A stretch of 64,000 nt of DNA from Acidobacteriota bacterium (GTDB taxonomy: Bacteria > Acidobacteriota > Blastocatellia > Pyrinomonadales > Pyrinomonadaceae), in assembly GCA_016700075.1 (NCBI GenBank), contig CP065000.1, positions 62,001 through 126,000 of the forward strand, read 5' to 3'. Below, piece by piece: positions 1 to 8,248 of the stretch (positions are counted from its first letter, which is position 1; each line of letters starts with the position of its first letter). Below the pieces are notes generated by a model. The model had not been told where the DNA came from, ran no database searches, and saw only the letters and a program-made list of their open reading frames with translations. The position numbers were made by a program, and so were the translations under genes.

Positions 1-1
1 G

Positions 2-1000
2 ATCCCCGAATTTGTTGACAGTCCGATCGACTATCCGACATTCGAGGATGAAAGGCATTCAGACAATAGTACGGTACTTGCCTCAAATGACGTTTTTCAT
101 GTAACGGTGATCGAGGACAAGAACACAGGCCAACGCAACTCGCTGATGATGGGTGCGTTCATGCTGGTTACGTTCACCGTGATCTCCGGCCTCGTCTATA
201 ACATTTTTAGCAAGGATCTCGAGGTTGGCTCGATCAATGACGATATCTTTAACGCGGTTTTGGTAGAAGATGTGCCCATGACCGTTGAGGAAGAGCAGCA
301 GAAGCTTAGAGATAAGAAGGATGCCGGCGGCGGCGGCGGCGGCGGACGCGACGAAAAGGAAGAAACGACCCGAGGTGACCTCGCTGACCAGTCGCCCAAT
401 CCGACAAGGCCTCCGGACGCAAAGGTTTTCCGCAGTGATAACTTTGAGCTCAAAATGCCTCCTCCGCAGACGGAAGGCAACAGAACATTCGAAAAGAAAT
501 ATGACCGCTGGGGTGACCCGAACGGCCGGTTTGAGAGTTTCTCCAACGGAACAGGCACAGGCGGCGGACAAGGCTCGGGCACCGGAACAGGACAGGGAAG
601 CGGCCGCGGAACTGGAACGGGTTCGGGGGACGGTTCCGGCAGCGGCAGCGGGCTCGGTTCAGGAAACGGCAGCGGAACCGGCCGAGGTAACCAAGGCGAT
701 GACGATGGTCCACCGCCGCGTCCCGTAGGCGTTACTCAGCCATTGAAGATATTGTCGAAGCCGCGTCCCGGATACACTGACGCTGCTCGCCAGAACAACG
801 TTCAGGGCACCGTGATCCTTCGTGTTACGTTCTTGGGGTCGGGACAGGTAGGCAGTATCAGCGCGGTCAAAGGTTTGCCGTATGGCCTTACCGAACAAGC
901 TATCGCCGCCGCAAGACGTATGACCTTTGAACCGGCAAAACGGGATGGCATTGGCCAATCCGTAACTCGACAGGTCGAGTACACTTTCTCGATCTATTGA
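2..1000 (+). CDS. TonB-family C-terminal-domain protein, 5' end outside the window
   Basis: The reading frame is open without a stop from base 2, so the GTG at 107 is probably not the start and the N-terminus lies left of the window. After about 45 visible residues comes one hydrophobic membrane segment (about bases 143-210), then an acidic and charged stretch, a run of seven glycines (about 325-345), a Pro-rich part and a long Gly/Ser/Thr-rich linker (541-690). The last 85 residues (from about 735) form a TonB_C-like domain, with a typical PGYTDAARQNNVQGTV core and a final VEYTFSIY strand. Such proteins span the inner membrane and reach through the periplasm toward outer-membrane partners. 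Which receptor it serves cannot be read here: no ExbB/ExbD or receptor gene is in view. An intrinsic terminator follows the stop codon. Confidence 0.8.
   Translation: MPEFVDSPIDYPTFEDERHSDNSTVLASNDVFHVTVIEDKNTGQRNSLMMGAFMLVTFTVISGLVYNIFSKDLEVGSINDDIFNAVLVEDVPMTVEEEQQKLRDKKDAGGGGGGGRDEKEETTRGDLADQSPNPTRPPDAKVFRSDNFELKMPPPQTEGNRTFEKKYDRWGDPNGRFESFSNGTGTGGGQGSGTGTGQGSGRGTGTGSGDGSGSGSGLGSGNGSGTGRGNQGDDDGPPPRPVGVTQPLKILSKPRPGYTDAARQNNVQGTVILRVTFLGSGQVGSISAVKGLPYGLTEQAIAAARRMTFEPAKRDGIGQSVTRQVEYTFSIY
541..690 (+). repeat. Gly/Ser/Thr-rich low-complexity coding repeat
   Basis: Imperfect short units built on GGAACAGG, GGCACCGG and GGTTCCGG encode a linker made almost only of Gly, Ser, Thr and Gln inside the TonB-family protein. 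It is likely a flexible periplasmic spacer and a place where replication slippage could change length. Confidence 0.7.
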
Positions 1001-1022
1001 TCTCCTGAAATTTCGAAATTTG

Positions 1023-1052
1023 AAAAGGCTGCCCGATAAGGTAGCCTTTTTT
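1023..1052. terminator. Bidirectional intrinsic terminator
   Basis: An 11-bp stem (AAAAGGCTGCC with GGTAGCCTTTT, one G-U pair) closes a 6-base loop and is followed by T residues on the plus strand. It lies between convergent genes and its A-rich left arm gives a T-run on the minus strand too, so it can serve both. Confidence 0.8.
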
Positions 1053-1327
1053 CATATGAAAACTACGGTTTGTGACGAGGGTATGTCAAATCGCTTTCTG
1101 CAACGCATATTCTTACAGGCTAATACATCGTCGATCCTAACCATGTAATCACGCGATTTTTCAATGCGGCTGCGGTCCTCGCGGTTCATATTCCTGGGCA
1201 GGTTTCTCTTTTTTGTTCGCCGCAGCCATCTGACGTCGTATTCATTCGACTCGCGGCAATGCGGACAAGAGAATGCCGCTCGCTTGTTCTCCTGTTTCTC
1301 GTCGAATATGTCGCGTTCTTGCAGCAT
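1052..1327 (-). CDS. Small putative zinc-ribbon protein
   Basis: A 91-residue protein with two cysteine pairs, CPHC near the N-terminus and CKNMRC near the C-terminus, separated by a basic helix rich in Arg and Lys. This spacing suggests a zinc ribbon. ATG at 1327 is preferred over the TTG at 1342 because it has a GGGAG site 8 bases upstream and overlaps the stop of the preceding gene as TAATG, a translational-coupling arrangement. It is the last gene of the glgP operon. I do not recognise a named family; nucleic-acid binding or a structural role is possible. Confidence 0.6.
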   Translation of the reverse strand: MLQERDIFDEKQENKRAAFSCPHCRESNEYDVRWLRRTKKRNLPRNMNREDRSRIEKSRDYMVRIDDVLACKNMRCRKRFDIPSSQTVVFI

Positions 1328-1614
1328 TATATTAGCTCCCAAAGGTAGTTGAATGAAAAGATGCCTGTATCGTGGCCGTCGGAAAAATGAAAATTCAGTG
1401 CGTATCGGCCGACCATAGAGATCGAGTTGAAATTGATATCGTCCGGTATCGAACTTTCGTCAAGCATCTTCTCGCCCGTCCATTCATTGACACATCCCGC
1501 GCACGGGCAAGACCGCCGAAGCCGCGGCGCCGCATAACGCGTCTCACGCCCGTCCGACCATTCAATCGATATCTCGGATTCGTTTTCTTCGATTATTTTA
1601 ACGGGTTCGATCAT
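1327..1614 (-). CDS. DUF971 / GBBH-like N-terminal domain protein
   Basis: A 95-residue single-domain protein. It shows the DUF971 pattern: SIEWSDGRETRYAAPRLR, then CPCAGCVNEWTG, then VGRYALNFHFSDGHDTGIFSF. The same fold forms the N-terminal domain of gamma-butyrobetaine hydroxylase and occurs alone or beside Mrp/ApbC-type ATPases in bacteria; the CxxC pair may bind metal. Its start overlaps the stop of the membrane-protein gene by 4 bases (ATGA), and its own stop overlaps the next start. No catalytic function can be assigned. Confidence 0.8.
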   Translation of the reverse strand: MIEPVKIIEENESEISIEWSDGRETRYAAPRLRRSCPCAGCVNEWTGEKMLDESSIPDDINFNSISMVGRYALNFHFSDGHDTGIFSFNYLWELI

Positions 1615-2327
1615 CTTCCAAATGACGCGGCGCTTTCGGCGAGTTGCTGAGTTTCAAGCGGAAATACTTTTCTGTAAGCGACGGCCGTCGCTGCCATTAT
1701 CAGCGGCAAAACGAGATAAATGCCGACACACAGCATCAAATAGCCGAGTATCGATAAGCCGAATGCCACCGCTATCAATCCCGTGATGCCGCCTAAATTT
1801 TGCCAGCTAGCACGCGAGCTAAGCCGCATAGCCTGCATTGCAGACATTTTGCGTTCTGCGATCAGCGGATACGCAAAGATCAGCAGCGAGTGAAGTCCGA
1901 CCATGATGATGCCAAGCACGAGTTCCACCGCGATCAAGATACCAAGGAAAACCAAAAGTTCTTCCTGGCTCATTCGCTCGCCGGCAAGTGCCATTACTAC
2001 CATTGGAATGTAGATCCCCAACAGCATCACGAAAAAGGGGCCAACAATAATTATCGTCAGTAATAGGCTCGGCAGAAACCGGTCAAAGCCCCTAAAGAGC
2101 AGTTGCAGGTCGGCTTTGCCGCCGTCGATCTTAGCAAGCAGAGCCATATAAATGCCGCACATCATCGGCCCGATAAGTACTATGGGAATAAGGCTAGCTA
2201 CGACCATGCCCAGCAGCGTTATCGCGAAGATCAGCCAGTATTCATCTTTGATCAACTGCCAGGTTTCCTTGAACAGCTCGATCGGCCGAATGACCCCTAC
2301 CCGAAATTGCTCCTGTTCGAAATTCAT
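1611..2327 (-). CDS. Multi-pass integral membrane protein of unknown function
   Basis: 238 residues with about five or six hydrophobic segments: roughly residues 30-60, 88-115, 123-152 and 178-215. It looks like the glycerophosphoryl-diester-phosphodiesterase membrane-domain or DUF975-like proteins, with the charged EIAERKMSAMQAMR-type loop (here AERKMSAMQAMRLS) between helices. The start overlaps the glgP stop as ATGA, so translation is probably coupled. The operon link to glycogen phosphorylase may be only organisational. No active-site residues are recognisable. Confidence 0.65.
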   Translation of the reverse strand: MNFEQEQFRVGVIRPIELFKETWQLIKDEYWLIFAITLLGMVVASLIPIVLIGPMMCGIYMALLAKIDGGKADLQLLFRGFDRFLPSLLLTIIIVGPFFVMLLGIYIPMVVMALAGERMSQEELLVFLGILIAVELVLGIIMVGLHSLLIFAYPLIAERKMSAMQAMRLSSRASWQNLGGITGLIAVAFGLSILGYLMLCVGIYLVLPLIMAATAVAYRKVFPLETQQLAESAASFGR

Positions 2328-4420
2328 ATCTTGTAGATATTGCGCAGATAGTCGAAAACCATTCTGTCGCTTGAGAACTGCGGCGTCAGCGTGTCGATGG
2401 AATTACGCATCATTTGGATCCATTCGGTGGGCAGACCCTGTTCGTTTCTATCATAAAACGCCGGGATCACCTTGTTTTCGAGCACATTATAGAACGATTC
2501 GGCATCGAGACGGTCCATCTCATCATCTGTGAGGTCTTTTTCCAGATCGCCGACCGCAAAGCCGTTCTGGCCGTTGTAGCCTTCGACCCACCAGCCGTCG
2601 AGTATCGACATATTCAGCACGCCGTTCATCGCAGCCTTCATTCCGCTGGTGCCGCTGGCCTCCATAGGACGACGCGGAAGATTGAGCCATACATCGACAC
2701 CATGAACCAAATACCGTGCTACTTCCTGATCGTAATCCTCGACAAACACCGCTCGCCGCTGCCAGCCGGAATCATGATTTATGCTCATCAGCTCCTGCAG
2801 GATCGTCTTCGCTGTGTTGTCCTGCGGATGAGCCTTGCCGGCAAAAACGAATTGCACCGGACGCTGCTCATTATCAACAAGCCGCAGCAGGCGGTCGATA
2901 TCCGAGAATATCAGGCTCCATCGTTTGTACGCGGCAACGCGGCGTGCAAAACCGATGGTCAATGCGTTGGGATCAAGCAAGCTCGATGTATCGCGATGTT
3001 CGTTGATGGTGTGGGTCGAGCCGGTCGCCGACGAACGTGTCCGCTCGCGCAGAAATGTCACTAACAGATGCTTTAGACGGCAATGAGCGTCCCATAGTGC
3101 GGCATCATTACCGCAAACTCGCAATACGTCCTGTATTAGCGGTGCGATCCACGTCGGCGGATGAACGCCGTTCGTAACATGAGTGATCGGGACGTCGTTC
3201 TCAGAGTCGAGATTCGGGAACATCCTCTTCCATAGCCCGCGTGAGACCTCGCCGTGTTTTTCGCTTACACCGTTCGACGACCGGCACATACGGATCGCAA
3301 GCGGCGTCATGCCAAAAAACTCCGTGTCGTCGGTCAGGTCCGAGCGTCCGAGAGCAAGAAACTCGCTGTCGCTTAGCTTCAGTGCCGCTATGAACTCATC
3401 GCTGAAACACTCTCGAAGCAGCTTGGGATCGAACATATCGTTGCCCGCGGCGACCGGCGTGTGTGTGGTAAATACGCACATTTCGCGTACGTTTTCCACC
3501 GCGTCGGCAAAGCCTGCGTCGGGCTTCCTTTCAAGGTATTCGCGTGCCAATTCGAGCGTCGAGAAGGCTGCGTGGCCTTCGTTGAGATGATAAACCTCCG
3601 GCGAGATCCCGAGTTTTCTCAGCAGCCTTACGCCGCCGATACCGAGCAGCTTTTCCTGAACGATACGCGTCTCGGTATCGCCGCCATAAAGGTGTCCGGT
3701 GATCAGGCGATCATCTTCGCTGTTCTGCGGCATATTCGAATCCAGCAGATAAAGCTGTATACGTCCGACATTTGCTAGCCACGCTCTCGCTGTGACTTCG
3801 CGTCCGCGAATATGCACACAAACAGTTATCGGCGAGCCTTCGCCGTCAACGACCGGCGTTAAGGCAAGATCGCTTTCAAAAAGATCGTTGTAAGTTTCGT
3901 TCTGCCAGCCGTCGTGGCCGATGCGTTGCCGAAAATAGCCGTAACGATAGAACAAACCGATAGCTACCAGCGGCGTCTTCAGGTCACTCGCAGACTTTAA
4001 ATGATCGCCGGCCAAAATGCCGAGCCCGCCTGAATAATTCGGCAGCGAATGATGCACGCCGTATTCCGCACAAAAATATGCAATTCGGTGATCATGCGCG
4101 CAGGTCAGGTATTCGTTGAATGTACGGCTTGCGTCCGAGAGACGTAGCAAATAAACGGGATCTGCGGCACGCCGCTGTAGTTCAAATTCACCGATCCGCC
4201 GCAGCAGAGCACGCGGATTCTGTTCGCATTCGTCCCACATAACCGTGTCGAGATCACGAAAAAGCGACGTCGCGTCGGGTTGCCAAGACCACCAAAAATT
4301 CCGCGATAGAGCTTCGAGATCGGCGAGCTCCGGCGGCAAAGTTCGGTTCAATTCAAAATCCTTTCTAAATACCGGCGAGGGTTGGGCTTGTGTTGAGATG
4401 TCTGTCGAGGCCTCCGTCAT
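2324..4420 (-). CDS. glgP: Alpha-glucan (glycogen/maltodextrin) phosphorylase, GT35
   Basis: 698 residues, in the range of the shorter bacterial and archaeal alpha-glucan phosphorylases. The enzyme releases glucose 1-phosphate from alpha-1,4-glucans with inorganic phosphate and pyridoxal phosphate. An N-terminal DUF3417-type region (NFWWSWQPDA, about residues 40-50) precedes the first catalytic half (AEYGVHHSLPNYSGGLG and AGDHLKSASDLK). The second half carries MEASGTSGMKAAMNG with the PLP lysine at about residue 595, followed by DGWWVEGYNGQNGFA. It is the first gene of a four-gene minus-strand operon. A -35/-10 pair (4443-4471) lies just upstream, giving a leader of about 16 bases. It is cytoplasmic and probably mobilises stored glycogen. 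Confidence 0.93.
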   Translation of the reverse strand: MTEASTDISTQAQPSPVFRKDFELNRTLPPELADLEALSRNFWWSWQPDATSLFRDLDTVMWDECEQNPRALLRRIGEFELQRRAADPVYLLRLSDASRTFNEYLTCAHDHRIAYFCAEYGVHHSLPNYSGGLGILAGDHLKSASDLKTPLVAIGLFYRYGYFRQRIGHDGWQNETYNDLFESDLALTPVVDGEGSPITVCVHIRGREVTARAWLANVGRIQLYLLDSNMPQNSEDDRLITGHLYGGDTETRIVQEKLLGIGGVRLLRKLGISPEVYHLNEGHAAFSTLELAREYLERKPDAGFADAVENVREMCVFTTHTPVAAGNDMFDPKLLRECFSDEFIAALKLSDSEFLALGRSDLTDDTEFFGMTPLAIRMCRSSNGVSEKHGEVSRGLWKRMFPNLDSENDVPITHVTNGVHPPTWIAPLIQDVLRVCGNDAALWDAHCRLKHLLVTFLRERTRSSATGSTHTINEHRDTSSLLDPNALTIGFARRVAAYKRWSLIFSDIDRLLRLVDNEQRPVQFVFAGKAHPQDNTAKTILQELMSINHDSGWQRRAVFVEDYDQEVARYLVHGVDVWLNLPRRPMEASGTSGMKAAMNGVLNMSILDGWWVEGYNGQNGFAVGDLEKDLTDDEMDRLDAESFYNVLENKVIPAFYDRNEQGLPTEWIQMMRNSIDTLTPQFSSDRMVFDYLRNIYKI

Positions 4421-4442
4421 TATTTCGAGTGGTTACTAAGCG

Positions 4443-4471
4443 AATATAAACGAACGGGCGACGAGTCGCAA
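4443..4471 (-). promoter_or_regulatory. Predicted glgP promoter
   Basis: On the minus strand TTGCGA (4466-4471), a 17-base spacer and TATATT (4443-4448) form a good sigma70-type promoter about 22 bases before the glgP ATG. Confidence 0.6.
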
Positions 4472-4488
4472 ATAGGTTTCGTGTCCGC

Positions 4489-4494
4489 TATAAT
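4489..4494 (+). promoter_or_regulatory. Predicted -10 box of mtnA
   Basis: A perfect TATAAT ends 10 bases before the mtnA ATG at 4505, so transcription would begin about 3-4 bases before the start codon. The -35 region is weak and falls on the hexamer (4466-4471) that is the -35 of the divergent glgP promoter. Confidence 0.6.
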
Positions 4495-4504
4495 TTGGAC
4501 TTTT

Positions 4505-5560
4505 ATGAAACTCGATATCATCCCAGTTAAATGGTCCGACGAAGGCGTTTTGATGCTTGATCAGCGGCTGCTGCCAACAGAAGAGGTTTGGCTCACCTTG
4601 CGCACTTATAACGAAGTTGCGGCAGGCATCAAAGACATGGTCGTCCGCGGTGCGCCCGCTATCGGCGTTTCCGCGGCGTATGGCGTGGCACTTGCGGCAA
4701 AGACATTCGTCGGTACTGACATTGCCGACCTTGAAGACGAGATCGAATTCGCAAGTGACGTTATAGGCAAAACGCGGCCGACCGCAGTGAATTTATTCTG
4801 GGCGATCGACCGGATGAAACGCATGTTCCTCGCTGCGAAGGACGCAGGGAAGTCGGTCATCGAGATCAAGCAGATCCTCATCAACGAATCAAAGGCCATC
4901 CACGATGAAGACATCGAGGCCCAACGCCTTATCGCGCAATTCGGCGGCGAGCTGCTGAATGATAACGACACGATCCTCACGCATTGCAATGCGGGAGCAC
5001 TGGCGACAGGCGGCGTTTGGGGTACGGCTTTGGGAGTGATCCGCGGAGCTGTCGATCAGGGGAAAAATGTGTCGGTCTATGCCGACGAGACGCGGCCTTA
5101 TCTGCAGGGGGCACGCCTGACCGCGTGGGAACTTATGCAGGACGACATTCCCGTTACGCTCATCACCGACAACATGTCGGGCCATGTGATGAAACGCGGC
5201 GACATTCACGCCGTCGTGGTCGGCTCCGATCGCATCGCGGCGAATGGAGATGTCGCTAACAAGATCGGTACGTATATGGTCGCGGTGCTCGCAAAACGCC
5301 ACGGTATTCCGTTTTACGTCGCGGCGCCGCTCTCGACCGTCGATATGAACTGCCCGACCGGCGACGACATCCCTATCGAAGAACGCGACCGCACCGAGGT
5401 CACACACGTCAAAGACATCCAACTCGCCCCCGAAGGCGTCGGCATCACGAACTACGCATTCGACGTCACCCCAAACGACCTCGTCACCGCCATCATCACC
5501 GAAAAAGGCGTCGCCCGAGCTCCTTATACGGAGAGTTTGAAGAAGCAATTTGAGAGTTGA
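4505..5560 (+). CDS. mtnA: S-methyl-5-thioribose-1-phosphate isomerase
   Basis: 351 residues, a normal MtnA length. It converts methylthioribose 1-phosphate to methylthioribulose 1-phosphate in the methionine salvage pathway. The family motifs are complete: VVRGAPAIGVSAAYG (about 47-61), GKTRPTAVNLFWA, THCNAGALATGG with the catalytic Cys161, and VVVGSDRIAANGDVANKIGT with catalytic Asp242. ATG at 4505 is chosen over GTG at 4481 because the TATAAT box overlaps the latter reading and the family begins near MKLDIIPVKW. The gene ends exactly where the next, convergent gene ends. No other mtn gene is nearby, although metK and ahcY of the same metabolic area occur 30 kb away. Confidence 0.95.
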   Translation: MKLDIIPVKWSDEGVLMLDQRLLPTEEVWLTLRTYNEVAAGIKDMVVRGAPAIGVSAAYGVALAAKTFVGTDIADLEDEIEFASDVIGKTRPTAVNLFWAIDRMKRMFLAAKDAGKSVIEIKQILINESKAIHDEDIEAQRLIAQFGGELLNDNDTILTHCNAGALATGGVWGTALGVIRGAVDQGKNVSVYADETRPYLQGARLTAWELMQDDIPVTLITDNMSGHVMKRGDIHAVVVGSDRIAANGDVANKIGTYMVAVLAKRHGIPFYVAAPLSTVDMNCPTGDDIPIEERDRTEVTHVKDIQLAPEGVGITNYAFDVTPNDLVTAIITEKGVARAPYTESLKKQFES

Positions 5561-6331
5561 TCAGCGGCCTGACAGGTCTTCGATTTTCCACGCCGAGTTC
5601 TTGAAATAGTAAACGCGCCGGTCGGGTTGGAGGCCTTCGACGGCGGGTTCGTCGATGGAGATTCCGTAGCTGCCGCGGCAGAGGGGTTCGCGCCAGTCGC
5701 GGCCGCGGCGTAGGAATGACAATATGCTTTCCTGATCGCGGCCCATTACGAAAACCATCGGCACGGCCTCGTCGATGGGGAAGTCGTTGAACCACGTATC
5801 GCCCGCACACCACGACGCCAGTGCCGTAATGCTCAGAGTGACGCCTTTAGGGGTTCGATCTCTTACAGCATTTATCAGCTTCCGATAGAACTCACGCTCG
5901 CTCACCGCCGCGTCGAAATCGATCTGAACGCCGCGGATGTTCGGCATTTCGGCGGTCTTTGCGATCAGTCCCGTGAAGCGGCTGAGCATCTCGTCATCGA
6001 ATGTCGGGCGTTTTGGCTGCTCCTTGTTAGTTTCGACGCGGGTAACAGCGATCAGGTATGTGCCGTCGGGCACCGAAAACGGCTGTCGGCGAGGCTTTTG
6101 AATGACGCGGTCGTTCTCGAGGAATATTGTCTGAGCGAGGAAGGCGACGCCGAATTCCTTGGGATCGATAAAGTTCAGATCTTCGGCTCGTTCCCACGCC
6201 CACAATATCTTTCGCGGCATCTCCGCATCGAGCGCGGGGTTTACCACGTTGGCCGGCCGGCTGCAGTTGGCCAAAATGAACGCAACAAGAATGCCTATGA
6301 CAGCGATGCCCGAACTTTGCCTCATTTTCAT
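5561..6331 (-). CDS. DUF3142-type lipoprotein
   Basis: 256 residues. The N-terminus is a lipoprotein signal: a short basic start, a hydrophobic stretch (SSGIAVIGILVAFILA) and a lipobox LANC at about residues 21-24. The body contains the DUF3142 features, with PDGTYLIAVTR, a glycoside-hydrolase-like GVQIDFDAAVSEREFYRKL segment and VPMVFVMGRD. ATG at 6331 is preferred to a start at 6421, which would lie inside the ETF-QO operator. An extended -10 (TGCTATACT) ends only 4 bases before this ATG. It probably faces the periplasm; the (beta/alpha)8-like fold hints at carbohydrate binding, but no activity is proven. Confidence 0.7.
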   Translation of the reverse strand: MKMRQSSGIAVIGILVAFILANCSRPANVVNPALDAEMPRKILWAWERAEDLNFIDPKEFGVAFLAQTIFLENDRVIQKPRRQPFSVPDGTYLIAVTRVETNKEQPKRPTFDDEMLSRFTGLIAKTAEMPNIRGVQIDFDAAVSEREFYRKLINAVRDRTPKGVTLSITALASWCAGDTWFNDFPIDEAVPMVFVMGRDQESILSFLRRGRDWREPLCRGSYGISIDEPAVEGLQPDRRVYYFKNSAWKIEDLSGR

Positions 6332-6335
6332 TGAG

Positions 6336-6344
6336 AGTATAGCA
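6336..6344 (-). promoter_or_regulatory. Predicted extended -10 of the DUF3142 gene
   Basis: The minus strand reads TGCTATACT, an extended -10 box, ending 4 bases before the ATG at 6331, which implies a leaderless transcript. No clear -35 is needed for this class. Confidence 0.5.
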
Positions 6345-6391
6345 AAGGAGTCCTTGCGGAAGGTCGCTAGGTCGTCTTTCCTACATATGTC

Positions 6392-6400
6392 TGATATACT
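6392..6400 (+). promoter_or_regulatory. Predicted extended -10 of the ETF-QO gene
   Basis: TGATATACT is an extended -10 box. Transcription would begin near 6407, which is the first base of the palindromic operator. Confidence 0.5.
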
Positions 6401-6406
6401 TCGAAT

Positions 6407-6428
6407 AAAATGAATGGTCATTCATTTT
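6407..6428. promoter_or_regulatory. 22-bp palindromic operator, FadR/TetR-like
   Basis: Arms AAAATGAATG and CATTCATTTT form a perfect inverted repeat around GT. The core TGAATG-N2-CATTCA resembles operators of TetR-family fatty-acid regulators (Bacillus FadR sites contain TGAATGA and TCATTCA). It sits on the expected start point of the ETF-QO transcript, a position suited to repression. Confidence 0.65.
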
Positions 6429-6442
6429 GACCTTCCTGGCCG

Positions 6443-6495
6443 CCCGCCGATGCAGGCGGTTTAGACAAGACAATCCCGCCAGCTCACGCAGGCGG
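6443..6495 (+). repeat. Two tandem GC-rich hairpin units in the ETF-QO leader
   Basis: Unit 1 runs CCCGCC (6443) to GCAGGCGG (6452-6459) and unit 2 runs CCCGCC (6475) to GCAGGCGG (6488-6495). Both are followed by TT(T/C) and each can fold as CCGCC...GGCGG. They may be members of a dispersed hairpin repeat or regulate translation of the gene downstream. Confidence 0.5.
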
Positions 6496-6511
6496 TTCTG
6501 AAAGAAAAGTT

Positions 6512-8242
6512 ATGAGCGAACGCGAACAAGTACCAATGGATGTTGTGTTTGTCGGCGCCGGGCCGGCAAATCTGGCGGCGGCTTTGCATCTGAAGGCCGA
6601 GATCAAACGCCACGACAAGATGGTCGAGAGCGGCTTCAAGCACGGCCGCAAGATCGGCGACCTCGAGATCGCGATCGTCGAAAAAGGCTCGTTCGTCGGA
6701 GCACACATTTTGTCGGGGGCAGTTATGGATCCAAAGGCGATCCGTGAACTGATGCCGGATTTCATAAACGAAGGCTGTCCTGTGGACAGCGTCGTCACCG
6801 AAGATGCATTTTGGTATCTGACCGAAAAAGGCGGTATAAACGCCCCGATAATCCCGCCGCCGCTCAAGAACAAAGGAAAATACATTGTTTCGCTTTCAAA
6901 GATATGCGAGTGGCTCGGCGAAAAATGCGAAGAGCAGGGAATTAACATCTTTCCCGAATTTCCCGCGGCCGAACTTCTTTATGCCGAGAATGACGCGGTC
7001 ATCGGCGTTCGCACGGGAGATAAGGGTATCGACAAAGAAGGCCACAAGAAGCCGAATTACGAGCCCGGCGTCGATCTGCTGGCAAAAGTCACCGTTCTCG
7101 GCGAAGGCTCACGCGGAAGCCTGGCGAAGCAATTGATGGCACGGCTCGGTCTGATGGAAGGCAAAGAGCCACAGGTCTTTTCGCTCGGCGTGAAAGAGCT
7201 TTGGGAAGTGCCGGAGGGCAATTTTCCCGAAGGCAAGGTCGTGCATACGCTCGGATTTCCCTCTGATACGAGGACATACGGCGGCGGTTGGATCTACGGC
7301 ATGAAGAATAACGTTGTGTCGATCGGCTACGTGACCGGCCTTGATTACGAGGACCCGATGATCGATCCGCACGCCGAGTTCCAAAAATTCAAGACCAATC
7401 CGAAGGTCGTCGAGGTGCTCAAAGGCGGCAAGATGATCAAATACGGGGCCAAAACCATAAACGCCGGCGGCTATTGGACGATGCCGAAACTCTACGCAGA
7501 CGGTGTTTTGATCGTGGGTGATTCCGCATCGATGCTCAACGGTCAACGCATCAAGGGCATCCATACCGCAATGAAGTCCGGCATGCTGGCTGCTGAGACA
7601 ATTGTCGGTGCTTTCGAGCATGAGGATTTTAGCGAGAAAACGCTTAAGCATTACGACGAAAAAGTGAACCTTTCGTGGATCTACGATGAGCTTCATCCGG
7701 TTCGCAATTTCCATGGAGCATTCCAAAAGGGGCGTTGGTCGGCTCTGATAAACACCGGCCTTCAATATGCCACGAGAGGATTGGCATGGGGCTTTATGCC
7801 TCACGAACACCACGTTGCCGGTCACGAACGAATGGAAAAGCTAAATGGGAATGCACGTCCGGCGGGCTACGGTCCCAACGATCACCATACTGACGAAAGG
7901 TACTCAAACATACCCTTTGACAAGGAATTGACCTTTGACAAGGTGACCAATGTCTTTTACGGAGCGGTTGCCCATGACGAGGACCAACCCGCTCACCTCC
8001 ACGTATTGGATCCTGAAATTTGTGCAACAAAGTGTGCAGAAGAATTTGGTAATCCTTGTCAACGTTTCTGCCCTGCCGCCGTTTATGAGATGGAAGACAA
8101 CGCAGCGACCGGCCGCAAGGAACTGAAGATCAACTTTTCAAACTGCGTTCATTGCAAAACATGCGACATCGCCGACCCATATCAGATAATCAATTGGGTG
8201 ACGCCGGAAGGCGGCGGCGGGCCGAATTACAAGGGAATGTAG
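6512..8242 (+). CDS. Electron-transfer-flavoprotein:ubiquinone oxidoreductase
   Basis: 576 residues, normal for ETF-QO. The enzyme passes electrons from reduced ETF, charged by acyl-CoA dehydrogenases, to membrane quinone. The N-terminus has the FAD-binding DVVFVGAGPANLAAALHL motif (about 10-27). The middle contains the ubiquinone-domain sequences FSLGVKELWEVPEG and VLIVGDSASMLNGQRIKG. The C-terminus carries the ferredoxin-like 4Fe-4S domain, with RFCPAAVYEME and NCVHCKTCDIADP supplying the four cluster cysteines and a final GGGGPNYKGM. The upstream region holds an extended -10 box, a FadR-like palindrome and two GC-rich hairpins, so control by fatty-acid supply is likely. etfA and etfB are not in the window. 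Confidence 0.95.
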   Translation: MSEREQVPMDVVFVGAGPANLAAALHLKAEIKRHDKMVESGFKHGRKIGDLEIAIVEKGSFVGAHILSGAVMDPKAIRELMPDFINEGCPVDSVVTEDAFWYLTEKGGINAPIIPPPLKNKGKYIVSLSKICEWLGEKCEEQGINIFPEFPAAELLYAENDAVIGVRTGDKGIDKEGHKKPNYEPGVDLLAKVTVLGEGSRGSLAKQLMARLGLMEGKEPQVFSLGVKELWEVPEGNFPEGKVVHTLGFPSDTRTYGGGWIYGMKNNVVSIGYVTGLDYEDPMIDPHAEFQKFKTNPKVVEVLKGGKMIKYGAKTINAGGYWTMPKLYADGVLIVGDSASMLNGQRIKGIHTAMKSGMLAAETIVGAFEHEDFSEKTLKHYDEKVNLSWIYDELHPVRNFHGAFQKGRWSALINTGLQYATRGLAWGFMPHEHHVAGHERMEKLNGNARPAGYGPNDHHTDERYSNIPFDKELTFDKVTNVFYGAVAHDEDQPAHLHVLDPEICATKCAEEFGNPCQRFCPAAVYEMEDNAATGRKELKINFSNCVHCKTCDIADPYQIINWVTPEGGGGPNYKGM

Positions 8243-8248
8243 TTCGGC

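Noticed and set aside
4889..5548. A 219-codon antisense frame in mtnA rich in Asp, Val and Arg
   Set aside because: It is the codon-bias shadow of a conserved enzyme gene.
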